Shown piece by piece: positions 54,831 to 63,803 of a stretch of 64,000 nt of DNA. A program made the position numbers and the translations under genes. The notes under the pieces were generated by a model. It searched no databases and was not told the origin of the DNA. It saw nothing but the letters and a program-made list of their open reading frames with translations. Source of the DNA: Butyrivibrio sp. AE3009 (GTDB taxonomy: Bacteria > Bacillota > Clostridia > Lachnospirales > Lachnospiraceae). The stretch lies in NCBI RefSeq assembly GCF_000420845.1, contig NZ_ATVS01000010.1, positions 53,492-117,491 on the forward strand, written 5' to 3'. Numbering within the stretch: the first letter of the stretch is position 1; the number at the start of each line of letters is the position of its first letter.

Positions 54831-55583
54831 ATGGAGTATATAAGAGTATCCAAGGATAATCTTGAAGAAGAACACATCTGTTGTGCTATATCAAACAATA
54901 AAGATATACAGGTATCATCCAAAAAAGCCTGGCTTGCTGACAGATTTGATGAAGGGCTTGTTTTCTTAAAGAGTGTCGAACGCGGTAAATGCTTTATTGA
55001 ATATATCCCGGCAGAGTATGCGTGGAATCCGATAAATGCACCGGAATATATGTATATCGATTGTCTGTGGGTTTCAGGTTCCTTAAAGGGACATGGATAT
55101 TCAAGTGATCTTCTTAATGAGTGCATAAAGGACAGTAAGGAAAAGGGGAAGAAGGGAATTTGCATATTATCTGCTGCTAAGAAAAAGCCATTCCTTTCTG
55201 ATCCAAAGTTTCTAGCATTCAAAGGCTTTCAAGTTTGTGATGAAGCCGATAATGGAATCCAGCTGTGGTATCTGTCCTTTGAAAAAAGTGTTGAAACACC
55301 ATGCTTCAAGGAATGTGCAAAGCATCCTCGTATCGATGAAAAAGGATACGTGCTTTATTACACGAATCAGTGTCCATTTAATGCCAAGTATGTGCCTGTT
55401 TTGGAAGAGACTGCTAAGAACAATGGAATACCGTTTAGAGCAATCAGAATAGAGACCAGAGATCAGGCTCAGAATGCTCCAACACCAATTACCACATATG
55501 CACTGTTCTGTGATGGGGATTATGTAACTAATGAGCAAATGAATGATAAGAAGTTTTTAAAACTGGTCAATGCAAATCTTTAA
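54831..55583 (+). CDS. GNAT acetyltransferase with YoaP-type C-terminal domain
   Basis: 250 residues. The GNAT domain (~1-150) includes IDCLWVSGSLKGHGYSSDLL for acetyl-CoA binding. The C-terminal ~90 residues (GYVLYYTNQCPFNAKYVPVL) resemble the thioredoxin-like YoaP domain. The joint form is known in Firmicutes as YoaP-like proteins. AAAGGAGAG lies before the ATG. It is the last intact gene before the IS element. The 94-nt gap upstream contains a 22-codon frame without a start (SDARKVVPEKLKTVIRHPIR), maybe a remnant. Confidence 0.85.
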   Translation: MEYIRVSKDNLEEEHICCAISNNKDIQVSSKKAWLADRFDEGLVFLKSVERGKCFIEYIPAEYAWNPINAPEYMYIDCLWVSGSLKGHGYSSDLLNECIKDSKEKGKKGICILSAAKKKPFLSDPKFLAFKGFQVCDEADNGIQLWYLSFEKSVETPCFKECAKHPRIDEKGYVLYYTNQCPFNAKYVPVLEETAKNNGIPFRAIRIETRDQAQNAPTPITTYALFCDGDYVTNEQMNDKKFLKLVNANL

Positions 55584-55646
55584 TATTATGATGTATCAGC
55601 GAGAAAACTCTTTCCGACATAGTCGGTGGGGATGAATCGCTGGCCC

Positions 55647-56105
55647 TCAGCGTTTCGCTTTGCTGTATCGTCCTGTTTTTTCATATTTTCTTTTGTGGTC
55701 ATCCGTGCGCTGGCTTTCTATATATTTTTTCACTGTTTCAGGTGAAACTGATCCGGTTGTGGCGCAAAAATAGCTCCTGCTCCAGAAAAGAGCATCTCCC
55801 CGCAGAAATTTTTCTATATGTTCACGGTATTCGATCCTGACTTCTTTAGAGAGCTGGGACTTTAGGGTGTTGATCAGTTTTACCGGAGCAACATCCGGAG
55901 GCATGGAGATAAGCATGTGTATATGATCCTCATCTGTCTCAGCAGAAAGCATATTGCAGTTCATCCTTCCACACAGATAAGCGGCGTGATTTTTCATGAA
56001 ATCCCCCATTTCATCGGTTATCACTTTTTTCCTGTATTTAGTGACAAAAATGATATGATAGGTAAGCAGGTAAACTGAATGTGAACCTCTTCTGTATTTA
56101 TCCAT
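55647..56105 (-). CDS. tnpA: IS200/IS605 transposase TnpA
   Basis: 152 residues on the minus strand from ATG 56105, which follows GAAGGAG by 5 nt; an upstream start at 56129 is rejected. It is a Y1 HUH single-strand transposase: the HUH motif is seen in EDHIHMLISMPP and the catalytic Tyr in SPETVKKYIESQ. All family blocks (LTYHIIFVTKYRKKV, FWSRSYFCATTGSVS) are complete, so it is probably active. Confidence 0.92.
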   Translation of the reverse strand: MDKYRRGSHSVYLLTYHIIFVTKYRKKVITDEMGDFMKNHAAYLCGRMNCNMLSAETDEDHIHMLISMPPDVAPVKLINTLKSQLSKEVRIEYREHIEKFLRGDALFWSRSYFCATTGSVSPETVKKYIESQRTDDHKRKYEKTGRYSKAKR

Positions 56106-56197
56106 AAAAACTCCTTCTAAAAAGAACAAATGTTTTGATTGCTCTTGGAAATTATGTTATAATACTAATATAATCTTTTGGAAAGGAAATCTCAACT

Positions 56198-57604
56198 GTG
56201 TATAGGACAAGGCAGTACAGAATAGCTAAAAACAACACACTATACAGTTACTGCCAGGATATTTGCAGGGCATCTGCAGTTCTTTACAACAGGGCGAATT
56301 TCATCATCCGACAGTATGCTTCTGCCATAGAGGCATTTGACTCTTACAGGCCTCTTTTTCCCAATCAGATGCAGGTGTATAAACTTGTAAGTGAAACCCT
56401 TGAAGGGACCAAATATCATGCAGCTGGTTCATGGCTTTCTTATAATGCCCTTGATTATCTTCTGAAGAGTACCGGGGATAAGGCGTACTATGGTATTCCA
56501 TCTCAGGCTAACCAGCAGATACTTAAGATTCTTCTTAGGGATTACAAGTCATTTTTTGAAGCAGTGAAGGCATACGCCAAGACACCATCTGCATTTACGG
56601 GGCGCCCCCGCATGCCGGGTTATGTACGCCAGGGAAAATACAAGACAGCCATCCTTACGAATCAGATATGCAGGATAAAGGAGGATTCCTATATACGTTT
56701 TCCCGGAACAACAGATACTTTAAGACTTGGCAGGGACTTTCCCCATGGGAAACTTAAGGAAGTACGGATAAAACCACATGGTAAGGACTTTGTGATGGAT
56801 GTGGTGATCGATGTCTTAACAGTGGGTATAGAGCCTTTGGATGACAAGGATGTTCTCAGATTTCTTTCATCAAAAGATGGCATATCCGATATCAGGGTCA
56901 TGTCGATAGATCCTGGTACGGACAATATAGCAGCCGTAGCGAACAACTTTGGAGCAGAACCGTTTGTGATAAAGGGCGGACTGATAAAGTCCGTAAACCA
57001 GTTCTACAACAAAGAAATGGGGCGGCTCTCATCATGTGCCATGAAGTGCAATAACAGATACCGCACCAGGAAAATGAACATACTCACAGAAAAACGCAAC
57101 AGGCGCATAAAGGATGAGTTCCATAAGATAAGCAGACAGCTGGCAGACTATGCGAGGAATAACCACGTAGATGTAGTAGTGATGGGGCATAACGTATTCC
57201 AGAAACAGGAAGCAGATATGGGACATATGAATAACCAGAATTTTGTGCAGATACCAATGCTGATATTTGCAGATATGCTAAGATATAAGCTTGCTGAATA
57301 CGGGATAAGGTTTGCACTTACGGAAGAGAGCTATACATCCAAAGCGGATTTCCTTGCGATGGATGCAATCCCTGTGTATAAAAAGGGAAGTAATGCTGAC
57401 TATGTTTTTTCCGGAAAAAGGATAAAACGTGGACTTTACAGGCACTACGATGGGACAATAACAAATGCAGATATAAATGGAGCTGCAAACATCTTAAGAA
57501 AAGTATTCCCAAAGGTAACCCAATGGGATAGAGGCATAGTGGACATGCCCTGTTCTTTGGGATGCGTTAACCATCCCAAAGGTTCATGCCGTTCTGCGGC
57601 ATAA
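56198..57604 (+). CDS. tnpB: RNA-guided endonuclease TnpB
   Basis: 468 residues with a GTG start (56198). RuvC motifs: Asp in SIDPGTDNIAAV, Glu in LTEESYTSKAD, Asp in NADINGAANI. The CxxC zinc-finger pairs usual between the last two are absent; AIPVYKKGSNADY lies there instead. TnpB proteins are guided by RNA from the element's right end and are the ancestors of Cas12. The gene is intact. Confidence 0.92.
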   Translation: MYRTRQYRIAKNNTLYSYCQDICRASAVLYNRANFIIRQYASAIEAFDSYRPLFPNQMQVYKLVSETLEGTKYHAAGSWLSYNALDYLLKSTGDKAYYGIPSQANQQILKILLRDYKSFFEAVKAYAKTPSAFTGRPRMPGYVRQGKYKTAILTNQICRIKEDSYIRFPGTTDTLRLGRDFPHGKLKEVRIKPHGKDFVMDVVIDVLTVGIEPLDDKDVLRFLSSKDGISDIRVMSIDPGTDNIAAVANNFGAEPFVIKGGLIKSVNQFYNKEMGRLSSCAMKCNNRYRTRKMNILTEKRNRRIKDEFHKISRQLADYARNNHVDVVVMGHNVFQKQEADMGHMNNQNFVQIPMLIFADMLRYKLAEYGIRFALTEESYTSKADFLAMDAIPVYKKGSNADYVFSGKRIKRGLYRHYDGTITNADINGAANILRKVFPKVTQWDRGIVDMPCSLGCVNHPKGSCRSAA

Positions 57605-57655
57605 CAGAAACCTCTTCCGACGCAGAGTCGGTGGAGGTAGTTCATAGAAGCCGTA
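57490..57655 (+). ncRNA. Probable omega (guide) RNA region of TnpB
   Basis: In IS605 elements the guide RNA spans the 3' end of tnpB and the right end, with the guide taken from the flank. Here the right-end hairpin at 57611-57637 would be its scaffold end. The limits are assumed from other elements, not seen in the sequence. Confidence 0.35.
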
Positions 57656-57877
57656 GGCGCTGCCCAGAAGCTTACTGTATTTGGAGCTCTTTTTGCCATC
57701 ATAACTCAAGCAATAATTCTTATGGGACATTTATCTGAGCCGGAAACGTTTGGACCAAACCTTGCTGTCTGCTTCCTTTCAGGTTTTTATGCAGTAATAA
57801 TCGAGTTTTTTCTTCTGCCGCTTAAGTTAAATGCCGAGCGTAAGATGAATGAAGAGATGGACATGGAAGATGAATGA
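57644..57877 (+). pseudogene. C-terminal fragment of a MotA/TolQ-like membrane gene
   Basis: An in-frame stretch without start begins at the IS right end and runs to TGA 57877: two hydrophobic segments around VFGALFAIITQAIILMGHL and NLAVCFLSGFYAVIIEFFLL, with GPNLAV and LLPLKL reminiscent of MotA/TolQ/ExbB proteins, then an acidic tail. The N-terminal part is missing and is not found on the other side of the IS, so IS-linked deletion is likely. The family is a guess. Confidence 0.5.
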
Positions 57878-58106
57878 TCCCGGAATTACAAAGGAGCAGT
57901 ATCTTAATATAGCTCGTAAATTCGGATTTACGAAAAGAGAGCTTGAACTCGGATACCTTAAAGTGTCGGGGTTTTCAAATCATAGAATTGCTTATATGCT
58001 CGGAATTTCTGAGCAGACGGTAAAAAATCATTTCACTCACATTTATGAAAAGGCGTGGGTTCCCGGAAGAAAGGAATTCCAAGAGCTGTTTACACAGGAT
58101 GGATAG
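57870..58106 (+). CDS. Small LuxR-type helix-turn-helix protein
   Basis: About 78 residues from ATG 57870, overlapping the fragment stop by 8 bp. TKRELELGYLKVSGFSNHRI and AYMLGISEQTVKNHFTHIYE form a LuxR/GerE-type HTH. There is no receiver or sensor domain. It may be a small DNA-binding protein linked to the membrane genes around it. An alternative start at 57849 gives an unlikely MKRWTWKM lead. Confidence 0.7.
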   Translation: MNDPGITKEQYLNIARKFGFTKRELELGYLKVSGFSNHRIAYMLGISEQTVKNHFTHIYEKAWVPGRKEFQELFTQDG

Positions 58107-58111
58107 TGATT

Positions 58112-58801
58112 ATGAAGAGATCAGTTAAAAGAGCTATCATAATAATTTTAATTGCAAACGTCATCCTGATAGTTGCTGCTATTTGCGGGAGAATACTGAG
58201 CAGATTCGTTTATGAAGATCATCTTGATGAGCCTTTGATCACAGTTGATGATACCGAGATTACCTTAAGAGAATTTGGATATTACATATATGAAGTAGAA
58301 GAGTTTGTGCAGAACCAGGCTCTTTTGTATGATCCTGAGAATCCAAAGCACTGGTGGAATACCCATTTTTCAGCCGGCATGGATTCTCAGTTTGTCTGTG
58401 ATTACGCCAAGAAGGTGGCAGTTAACACTTGTATATCAGATGAGATTTATTATAAAAGAGCTCTTTCTGAAGGAGTTGTATTAAGTAGCGCGGAAGAAAA
58501 ACAAGCAATGGTCGAAGCAAAGATGATCTTAAGCAGCATGACCGGGAATCAGCTTGCAAGAACAGGGGTGGATGAAAGCATCCTCACTAATATGCGGATA
58601 AAACATGCTCTTGCAGTAAAATATGCCAAATTTCTTGTAAATACCTGTGATTTAACAGGGTATTCCGAAGAACCAGAAAAGCTTCTAAACTGGGACGGCG
58701 TGTATTATCAAGAAAAGATTCTACCGGAACATACAGTAAAGACTAATGATAAGGTTCTGGATAAAATAACGTTGGGAAAAATAACAGTGAATTATGAGTA
58801 A
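58112..58801 (+). CDS. Single-pass membrane protein, unknown
   Basis: 229 residues from ATG 58112; a frame from 58055 overlaps the HTH gene and is rejected. An N-terminal membrane helix (~6-28, AIIIILIANVILIVAAICG) anchors an outer region with ITVDDTEITLREFGYYIYEV and many helices, which is slightly reminiscent of SurA/PrsA-type chaperone N-domains but without a PPIase domain. No named family. It lies 5 bp after the HTH gene and 28 bp before the next, so an operon is likely. Confidence 0.65.
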   Translation: MKRSVKRAIIIILIANVILIVAAICGRILSRFVYEDHLDEPLITVDDTEITLREFGYYIYEVEEFVQNQALLYDPENPKHWWNTHFSAGMDSQFVCDYAKKVAVNTCISDEIYYKRALSEGVVLSSAEEKQAMVEAKMILSSMTGNQLARTGVDESILTNMRIKHALAVKYAKFLVNTCDLTGYSEEPEKLLNWDGVYYQEKILPEHTVKTNDKVLDKITLGKITVNYE

Positions 58802-58829
58802 TTCTATTTGAATGTGTTAGAATTATTTC

Positions 58830-59459
58830 ATGAAAACAAGAGAAGAAGCATTAAAATACGGATTATCTTTTCCGGATACTTATCAGGAAGCGCCCTTCCA
58901 CGATCCTAACTGGCAGCTGGTGCGATATAAGTATAATAAAAAAGCATTCCTGTGGACTTATGAACGAGAGGGCTTTATAAATCTCAATGTGAAGGTTGAT
59001 CCCGAGACGGCTTTTTTCTGGAGAAAGGCTTACAGCTCAGTTATTCCCGGATACCATCAGAATAAGGAGCATTGGAATACAATCATCCTCGATGGAAGTA
59101 TCCCGGATAAAGACATAAAGCTCATGATTGCCGAGAGCTACGACCTGATAGCAGACTCTCCGACTAAGAGGATTTATGATGCTGTAGCCAGAATCCCAAA
59201 GGGATGTGTTGCAACTTATGCGCAGGTTGCAGAAGAAGCCGGGGATAGAAAGATGGCAAGAGCTGTAGGAAATGCTCTTCACAAAAACCCTGACCCCAGC
59301 ACAATTCCCTGTCATCGTGTAGTAAACTCAAAAGGAGAACTTGCCGGCAACTATGCATTTGGCGGAGCCTGGAAGCAGGGAGAAATCCTGCTCTCTGAAG
59401 GAGTCGAAGTCAAAGATGGAGTTGTTGATTTACATAAATATCAATGGCGCAATAAATAA
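58830..59459 (+). CDS. YjbR (MmcQ)-MGMT fusion protein
   Basis: 209 residues. Residues ~1-108 resemble the YjbR/MmcQ (DUF419) fold (PFHDPNWQLVRYKYNKKAFL). Residues ~112-200 are a methyltransferase-like MGMT domain with the active-site PCHRV (Cys161) and GAWKQGEILLSEGV. MGMT removes alkyl groups from O6 of guanine. The YjbR domain binds DNA and could aid targeting. Homologues with this join occur in some Firmicutes as far as I recall. The preceding ribosome site is weak. Confidence 0.83.
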   Translation: MKTREEALKYGLSFPDTYQEAPFHDPNWQLVRYKYNKKAFLWTYEREGFINLNVKVDPETAFFWRKAYSSVIPGYHQNKEHWNTIILDGSIPDKDIKLMIAESYDLIADSPTKRIYDAVARIPKGCVATYAQVAEEAGDRKMARAVGNALHKNPDPSTIPCHRVVNSKGELAGNYAFGGAWKQGEILLSEGVEVKDGVVDLHKYQWRNK

Positions 59460-59524
59460 TAAAGCCCCTGACCTTTGAACATGAACCGCTCCCCGTCAAG
59501 TAGACAATCAAAAAAATAAATTTT

Positions 59525-59553
59525 CTGCCATCAGTTTTCTGATGGCAGTTTCT
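59525..59553 (+). terminator. Probable terminator
   Basis: A perfect 10-bp stem (59525-59534 with 59539-59548) with TTTT loop is followed by only TTTCT, so it is weak as a terminator. Confidence 0.55.
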
Positions 59554-59683
59554 AAACAATTTATAAACATTGAAAAATTAAGAAAATCTTTTAACTATAA
59601 TTTAGTTTTCTTATTCATAATCCATTCCAACAACAAACAAATATTCCCTGATAAATGTTCAGGAATTACTAAGGAGTCTAATT

Positions 59684-61168
59684 ATGAAAAGAAACGAGTT
59701 AAAAAAGATCTTATCATTAGCAATAGTAACAATCATGTGCGTAGCTGTCACCGCATGCGGACAGACAGCCACATCAACAAAAGAAACTGACACTGTAGTT
59801 ACACAGGAAAGTACAGTTGAAGAAAGCAGCAACCCTTCTGATGCACCTGAAAAGCCGGACGGTGAGGCGCCTGATGGAGCACCTGGAAATAAACCAGATG
59901 GAGAAGCAACTGGAAATCCTCCCGAAGGTGGTGGTGGCTTTGGAGGTGGAAGCAGCAGTGCTGATATCGATTATCAGGGAGCGGTAGAAGTAACTGGCTC
60001 AGATACTCAGGATGGGAAGACCTATGCCAGCACAACAGCAGATGAGAGCGCACTTCTGATCAGCACAAGTGACGACGTAACCATCACCAATGCAACTGTT
60101 ACCAAGATCGGTGATTCAGATGGTGGAGACAATTGTAACTTCTATGGCCTTAATGCAGCTGTTCTTGTAAAAGACGGATCTACGACCACTATTACCGGAG
60201 CAAACATCACATCAGATGCTGACGGAGCCAACGGCGTATTCTCATATGGTGGAAATGGCGGAAAGAATGGTGCTGAGGGTGATGGTACAACAGTCATAAT
60301 TTCAGACAGTACTATCACAACAACAGGTGATGGCTCAGGTGGCATCATGACAACCGGTGGCGGTGTGACAAAGGCATCAAACCTTACAGTTGAGACTAGC
60401 GGAAGATCTTCAGCAGCCATCAGAACTGACAGGGGTGGCGGCACAGTTACTGTAGATGGTGGAACATATACAACAAACGGTCTTGGCTCACCTGCTATCT
60501 ATTCAACAGCAGACATCACAGTTTCTAATGCAACTCTTGTTTCCAACCTTTCAGAGGGAGTCTGCATTGAGGGTATCAATTCAATTACCCTTAATGACTG
60601 CGATATGACTGCTAATAATACTGATACCAATGGAAATGCAACATTCTATGACACAATCATGATCTACCAGTCCATGTCAGGAGATGCAGACAGTGGTACA
60701 TCGGTATTTACAATGAATGGTGGAACACTTACCAGCAAGAATGGCCATGTTTTCCACGTAACAAATACAACTGCTGTTATTAACCTGGATAATGTAAAGA
60801 TTGTTAATAAGGATTCAGAGAATATCCTGCTTTCAGTATGTGCTGATGGCTGGAATGGTGACACAAACACCGCTACACTTAATGCAACTAACCAGACCCT
60901 TGAGGGAACGATCCTTGTTGGAAGTGATTCACAGCTTACACTTAATCTTACTGACGGATCCAGCTTCACAGGCACAATAGGCGGAAACATCACTAATGCC
61001 AAGGGCGAAACAGTTTCCACAGAAGTAGGAACAGTAGCTGTTTCTATAGATAAGAGCAGCACCTGGATACTTACAGCAGATACCTATATCTCATCATTTG
61101 ATGGAGATATTTCCAGTGTCGATACTAATGGATATACACTTTACGTTAATGGAGTTGCTCTGAACTAA
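59684..61168 (+). CDS. Repeat-rich surface lipoprotein
   Basis: 494 residues. The lipoprotein signal ends VAVTACG (Cys ~25). Residues ~30-95 are a Pro/Gly/Glu linker. The rest is built of short repeating strands (VTITNATVTKIG, TTVIISDSTITTTG, ASNLTVETSG), typical of right-handed beta-helices found in polysaccharide-binding or adhesive proteins. No catalytic motif was seen. AAGGAG precedes the ATG. It lies between the weak terminator and the gene-debris zone. Confidence 0.78.
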   Translation: MKRNELKKILSLAIVTIMCVAVTACGQTATSTKETDTVVTQESTVEESSNPSDAPEKPDGEAPDGAPGNKPDGEATGNPPEGGGGFGGGSSSADIDYQGAVEVTGSDTQDGKTYASTTADESALLISTSDDVTITNATVTKIGDSDGGDNCNFYGLNAAVLVKDGSTTTITGANITSDADGANGVFSYGGNGGKNGAEGDGTTVIISDSTITTTGDGSGGIMTTGGGVTKASNLTVETSGRSSAAIRTDRGGGTVTVDGGTYTTNGLGSPAIYSTADITVSNATLVSNLSEGVCIEGINSITLNDCDMTANNTDTNGNATFYDTIMIYQSMSGDADSGTSVFTMNGGTLTSKNGHVFHVTNTTAVINLDNVKIVNKDSENILLSVCADGWNGDTNTATLNATNQTLEGTILVGSDSQLTLNLTDGSSFTGTIGGNITNAKGETVSTEVGTVAVSIDKSSTWILTADTYISSFDGDISSVDTNGYTLYVNGVALN

Positions 61169-61221
61169 GACAACAAAAGATATCACAATATAAATGAGTA
61201 CGGCAATTACGGTTTGTAAAG

Positions 61222-61332
61222 ATGAAAGGTATTAAAAAAACAGATATAAAGTTGCCACCAGTCGCATACAGTAGCCCTGAGCTTTCTGCCGAGAAGAAAT
61301 ACTCGAAGCACTTGATGAATACCCGGAATTAA
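61222..61332 (+). pseudogene. Gene remnant over repeat copy B
   Basis: ATG at 61222 opens 36 codons (MKGIKKTDIKLPPVAYSSPE and on) across the 41-nt repeat, then TAA. In another frame the sequence continues EEILEALDEYPELKKILSDM (61294 onwards). The two could be one small gene broken by an indel. I do not know its family. Confidence 0.3.
61251..61291. repeat. Dispersed 41-nt repeat, copy B
   Basis: Matches 53138-53178 at 38 of 41 positions. The flank differs, so the partner arm of the longer hairpin (GCAAC) is missing here. Confidence 0.75.
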
Positions 61333-62035
61333 AAAAGATTCTTTCTGATATGCTCGGAACCATTTTTTCTGTAGCTACTGGGAGTGCAACCTGTGTGCTT
61401 TTTAAATGCCTTGGAAAAGGTAGAGATATCAACGTAACCAACAGCGTTACCTATATAACTTATGGAGAGATCTGATTCCCTCAGCATCTTCTGGGCTATC
61501 TGCATACGATAAATCTGCAGATAGCCTTTTATTGTGTAACCTGTGGCATCGTGAAAAAGGCGAGAAAGATAACTTCTGTTAAGACCACAGATACCCGCAA
61601 TATTTTCCATGGTGATTTGTTCAGAGAATTTCAGCTGTATATATTTGATCACGGTTCGCACATATTTTAGCTGCTGGCTTTCTGCTGATGCTTCGTCGAT
61701 ATGGCTATGTTCTTTTCTCAGGAAATCCATTATTTCATAAATCTTTGCGATGCAATAGTATTCCCTTTCATAGTTTTCAAATATCTCATTGACTGATGCG
61801 CCCAAAATATCATCCCTGCTATTTGGCGATGAAACATCAAGGACCGGACTGTTTTCTCCAAGACCAATTTCCTTAAGGAGTGCAAGAAACTCCGTCCCTC
61901 CTATGTGAAGCCATCTGTAGCTCCAGGGTGTATCTTTGTCTGCTTCATAGTACGCAGAAATGCCGGGAGGTATAAAAAAAATCTGATTTTCACGGCCGCC
62001 ATACTTTTGAAAGACAGCCTGAGAGGTGCAGGGTT
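61329..62035 (-). pseudogene. AraC-family regulator, 5' end lost
   Basis: The minus frame keeps most of a cupin domain (IFFIPPGISAYYEADKDTPW) and the whole AraC HTH (TMENIAGICGLNRSYLSRLF, ISYIGNAVGYVDISTFSKAF). About the first 50 residues are replaced: the open frame past ~62035 is antisense to the GH36 gene. AraC regulators of this kind usually stand divergent to alpha-galactosidase or raffinose genes, which fits. It may be silent or translated from a new start. Confidence 0.8.
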
Positions 62036-62965
62036 GGACATGAAATTCACAGGATAAGTTCGAAGAGGGGAACCAGCAGTCACCACAACAATCCCTTTGT
62101 GATCCTCTGTGACAGGAATGCGGATGAGTGGCAGGGTGAGAGTTATGGCATAATGCTGATGTACTCGGGAGAGCACGCTGAGGAAGTAGAAAAAGATCAG
62201 GCTGGAACAATCCGCATTGTGAGTGGAATATCTGATGATCATTTTCGATGGAAATTGTCCAAGGGAGAAGAGTTTACAACTCCTGAAGTGATGCTGGCGT
62301 ATACCGATAAGGGGCTCTCAGAGCTTAGCCTACGCTTCCACAGGATCATCCGTGAAAATGTATGCCCTAAGGAGTTTCGCAATATCAAGCGCCCGGTCCT
62401 TATGAATAACTGGGAGGGTACCTACTTTGATTTTGATGATGACAAGATAATGGATATAGCCGACAGTGCCAAAGAAGCGGGCTGCGAGATGCTGGTCCTT
62501 GATGACGGCTGGTTTGGAGCAAGGTATGATGATCACGCGGGACTTGGAGACTGGGTGGTTAACAGGGATAAGCTAAAGAAGGGCATGGATGCCATTGCTG
62601 ATCATGTAGAGAGCCTTGGCATGAAATTTGGCCTGTGGTTTGAACCGGAGATGGTCAATGAGGATTCTGATCTTTACAGGGCACATCCCGACTGGGCGCT
62701 CACTGATCCCGGCAGAAAGCCGGTGATGGCAAGAGATCAGTTGGTGCTTGATATGTCAAGGCCTGAGGTTATAGAATATTTGTATGAGAGTATTTCAGCG
62801 GTGCTTAGGAGAGCTAAGATATCCTATATCAAGTGGGACTTCAACAGATCACTGTCAAATGTCTTTTCCAGAGGGCTCTCCGCAGACAGGCAGGGAGAAG
62901 TGGCCCACAGGTTTGTTCTCGGTTCATACCCGGCGATACAACTTCATTTTAGAAAGAAATGTTAA
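62030..62965 (+). pseudogene. GH36 alpha-galactosidase, truncated at both ends
   Basis: Homology begins near 62036 with HEIHRISSKRGTSSHHNNPF, upstream of any start, and includes RPVLMNNWEGTYFDFDDDKI, LVLDDGWFGARYDDHAGLGD, FGLWFEPEMVN and the nucleophile region IKWDFNRS. It stops abruptly after EVAHRFVLG, before the rest of the catalytic domain (acid/base) and C-terminal domain. GH36 enzymes are ~730 residues; only ~300 remain. No function is expected. Confidence 0.85.
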
Positions 62966-62974
62966 GAGACATCA

Positions 62975-63781
62975 ATGGATTTCAAAATAGTTTTTTCAGA
63001 TATAGACGGAACAATTCTAAACAGTGAACATAGAATGCTTAAGGGCACACTTGATGCAATATTTGCCCTAAAGAAAGCCAATATCCCTTTCGTCATTGCG
63101 ACAGCAAGAGGACCATCCGGAGTACGGCCGATTTTTAAAAGATACGGGTTTACCTGCCCGATGATCTGTTATAGTGGGGCGCTTATCATTGATGAAAACG
63201 ATAAGATAATGTACTCGGAGGGATTTGATGCCGATGACGCGAGGGATATTATTTCTTATATAGAGGCGGAGAAGATTGACTGTACATGGAATATCTATTC
63301 AGAAGAATTGTGGATTGTAAATGACAGGAATGACCGACTGGTCCGCGCAGAAGAGGAAATCGTTGAGGTCTGTGCAACAGAGGGCAGCATAGAGCTTCTT
63401 GCAAAAGATGCAATCATAGGAAAGCTCCTTTGCATATGTGAGCCTGAAGCAATATGTGGTATAGAAAATGAATTGAAAAAGAGATTTCCAAAGCTGTCGA
63501 TAGTTAAATCCTCAGATGTTCTTCTTGAAATCATGGGAAAGGGTATTACAAAGGCCGACGGAGTCAGGCGAGTATGCTCGTATATGAACATTCCGCCGGA
63601 GAAAGCGGTTGCTTTTGGCGATCATTTTAATGATGCAGAAATGCTACGATCTGTAGGATTTCCTTTTCTGATGGGAAATGCTCCGGAGGAATTGAAGAAG
63701 GAATTCTCGTGTGTGATCGGAAGTAATGATGACGAGAGCATTTCAGAAGCCTTTAGGAGTATTGGCCTATTATTGGAGTGA
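62975..63781 (+). CDS. Cof-type HAD-IIB phosphatase
   Basis: 268 residues. HAD motifs: FSDIDGTILN (I, nucleophile Asp), TARG (II), Lys in KGITKADGV and GDHFNDAEML (IV). The Cof-type cap lies between. Such enzymes dephosphorylate sugar phosphates, FMN or related molecules in the cytosol. It follows the truncated GH36 gene by 9 bp and has only a weak AAGAGA site, so its original promoter may have been lost. Confidence 0.88.
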   Translation: MDFKIVFSDIDGTILNSEHRMLKGTLDAIFALKKANIPFVIATARGPSGVRPIFKRYGFTCPMICYSGALIIDENDKIMYSEGFDADDARDIISYIEAEKIDCTWNIYSEELWIVNDRNDRLVRAEEEIVEVCATEGSIELLAKDAIIGKLLCICEPEAICGIENELKKRFPKLSIVKSSDVLLEIMGKGITKADGVRRVCSYMNIPPEKAVAFGDHFNDAEMLRSVGFPFLMGNAPEELKKEFSCVIGSNDDESISEAFRSIGLLLE

Positions 63782-63803
63782 GGGAGATGACAGTGATCTT
63801 AAG

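Larger units (their letters stand above)
55605..57650. mobile_element. IS605-type insertion sequence (IS200/IS605 family)
   Basis: Divergent tnpA (minus) and tnpB (plus) lie between two similar subterminal hairpins that share TTCCGAC and GTCGGTGG: left core 55614-55626, right core 57617-57631 extended by CCTC/GAGG. Such palindromes replace inverted repeats in this family, whose members move as single strands. Exact ends are estimated to within ~20 bp. The right flank is a gene fragment. Confidence 0.85.

Noticed and set aside
62036..62210. AraC gene extending to 62210
   Set aside because: This part is antisense to GH36 coding sequence and does not resemble the AraC cupin N-terminus.
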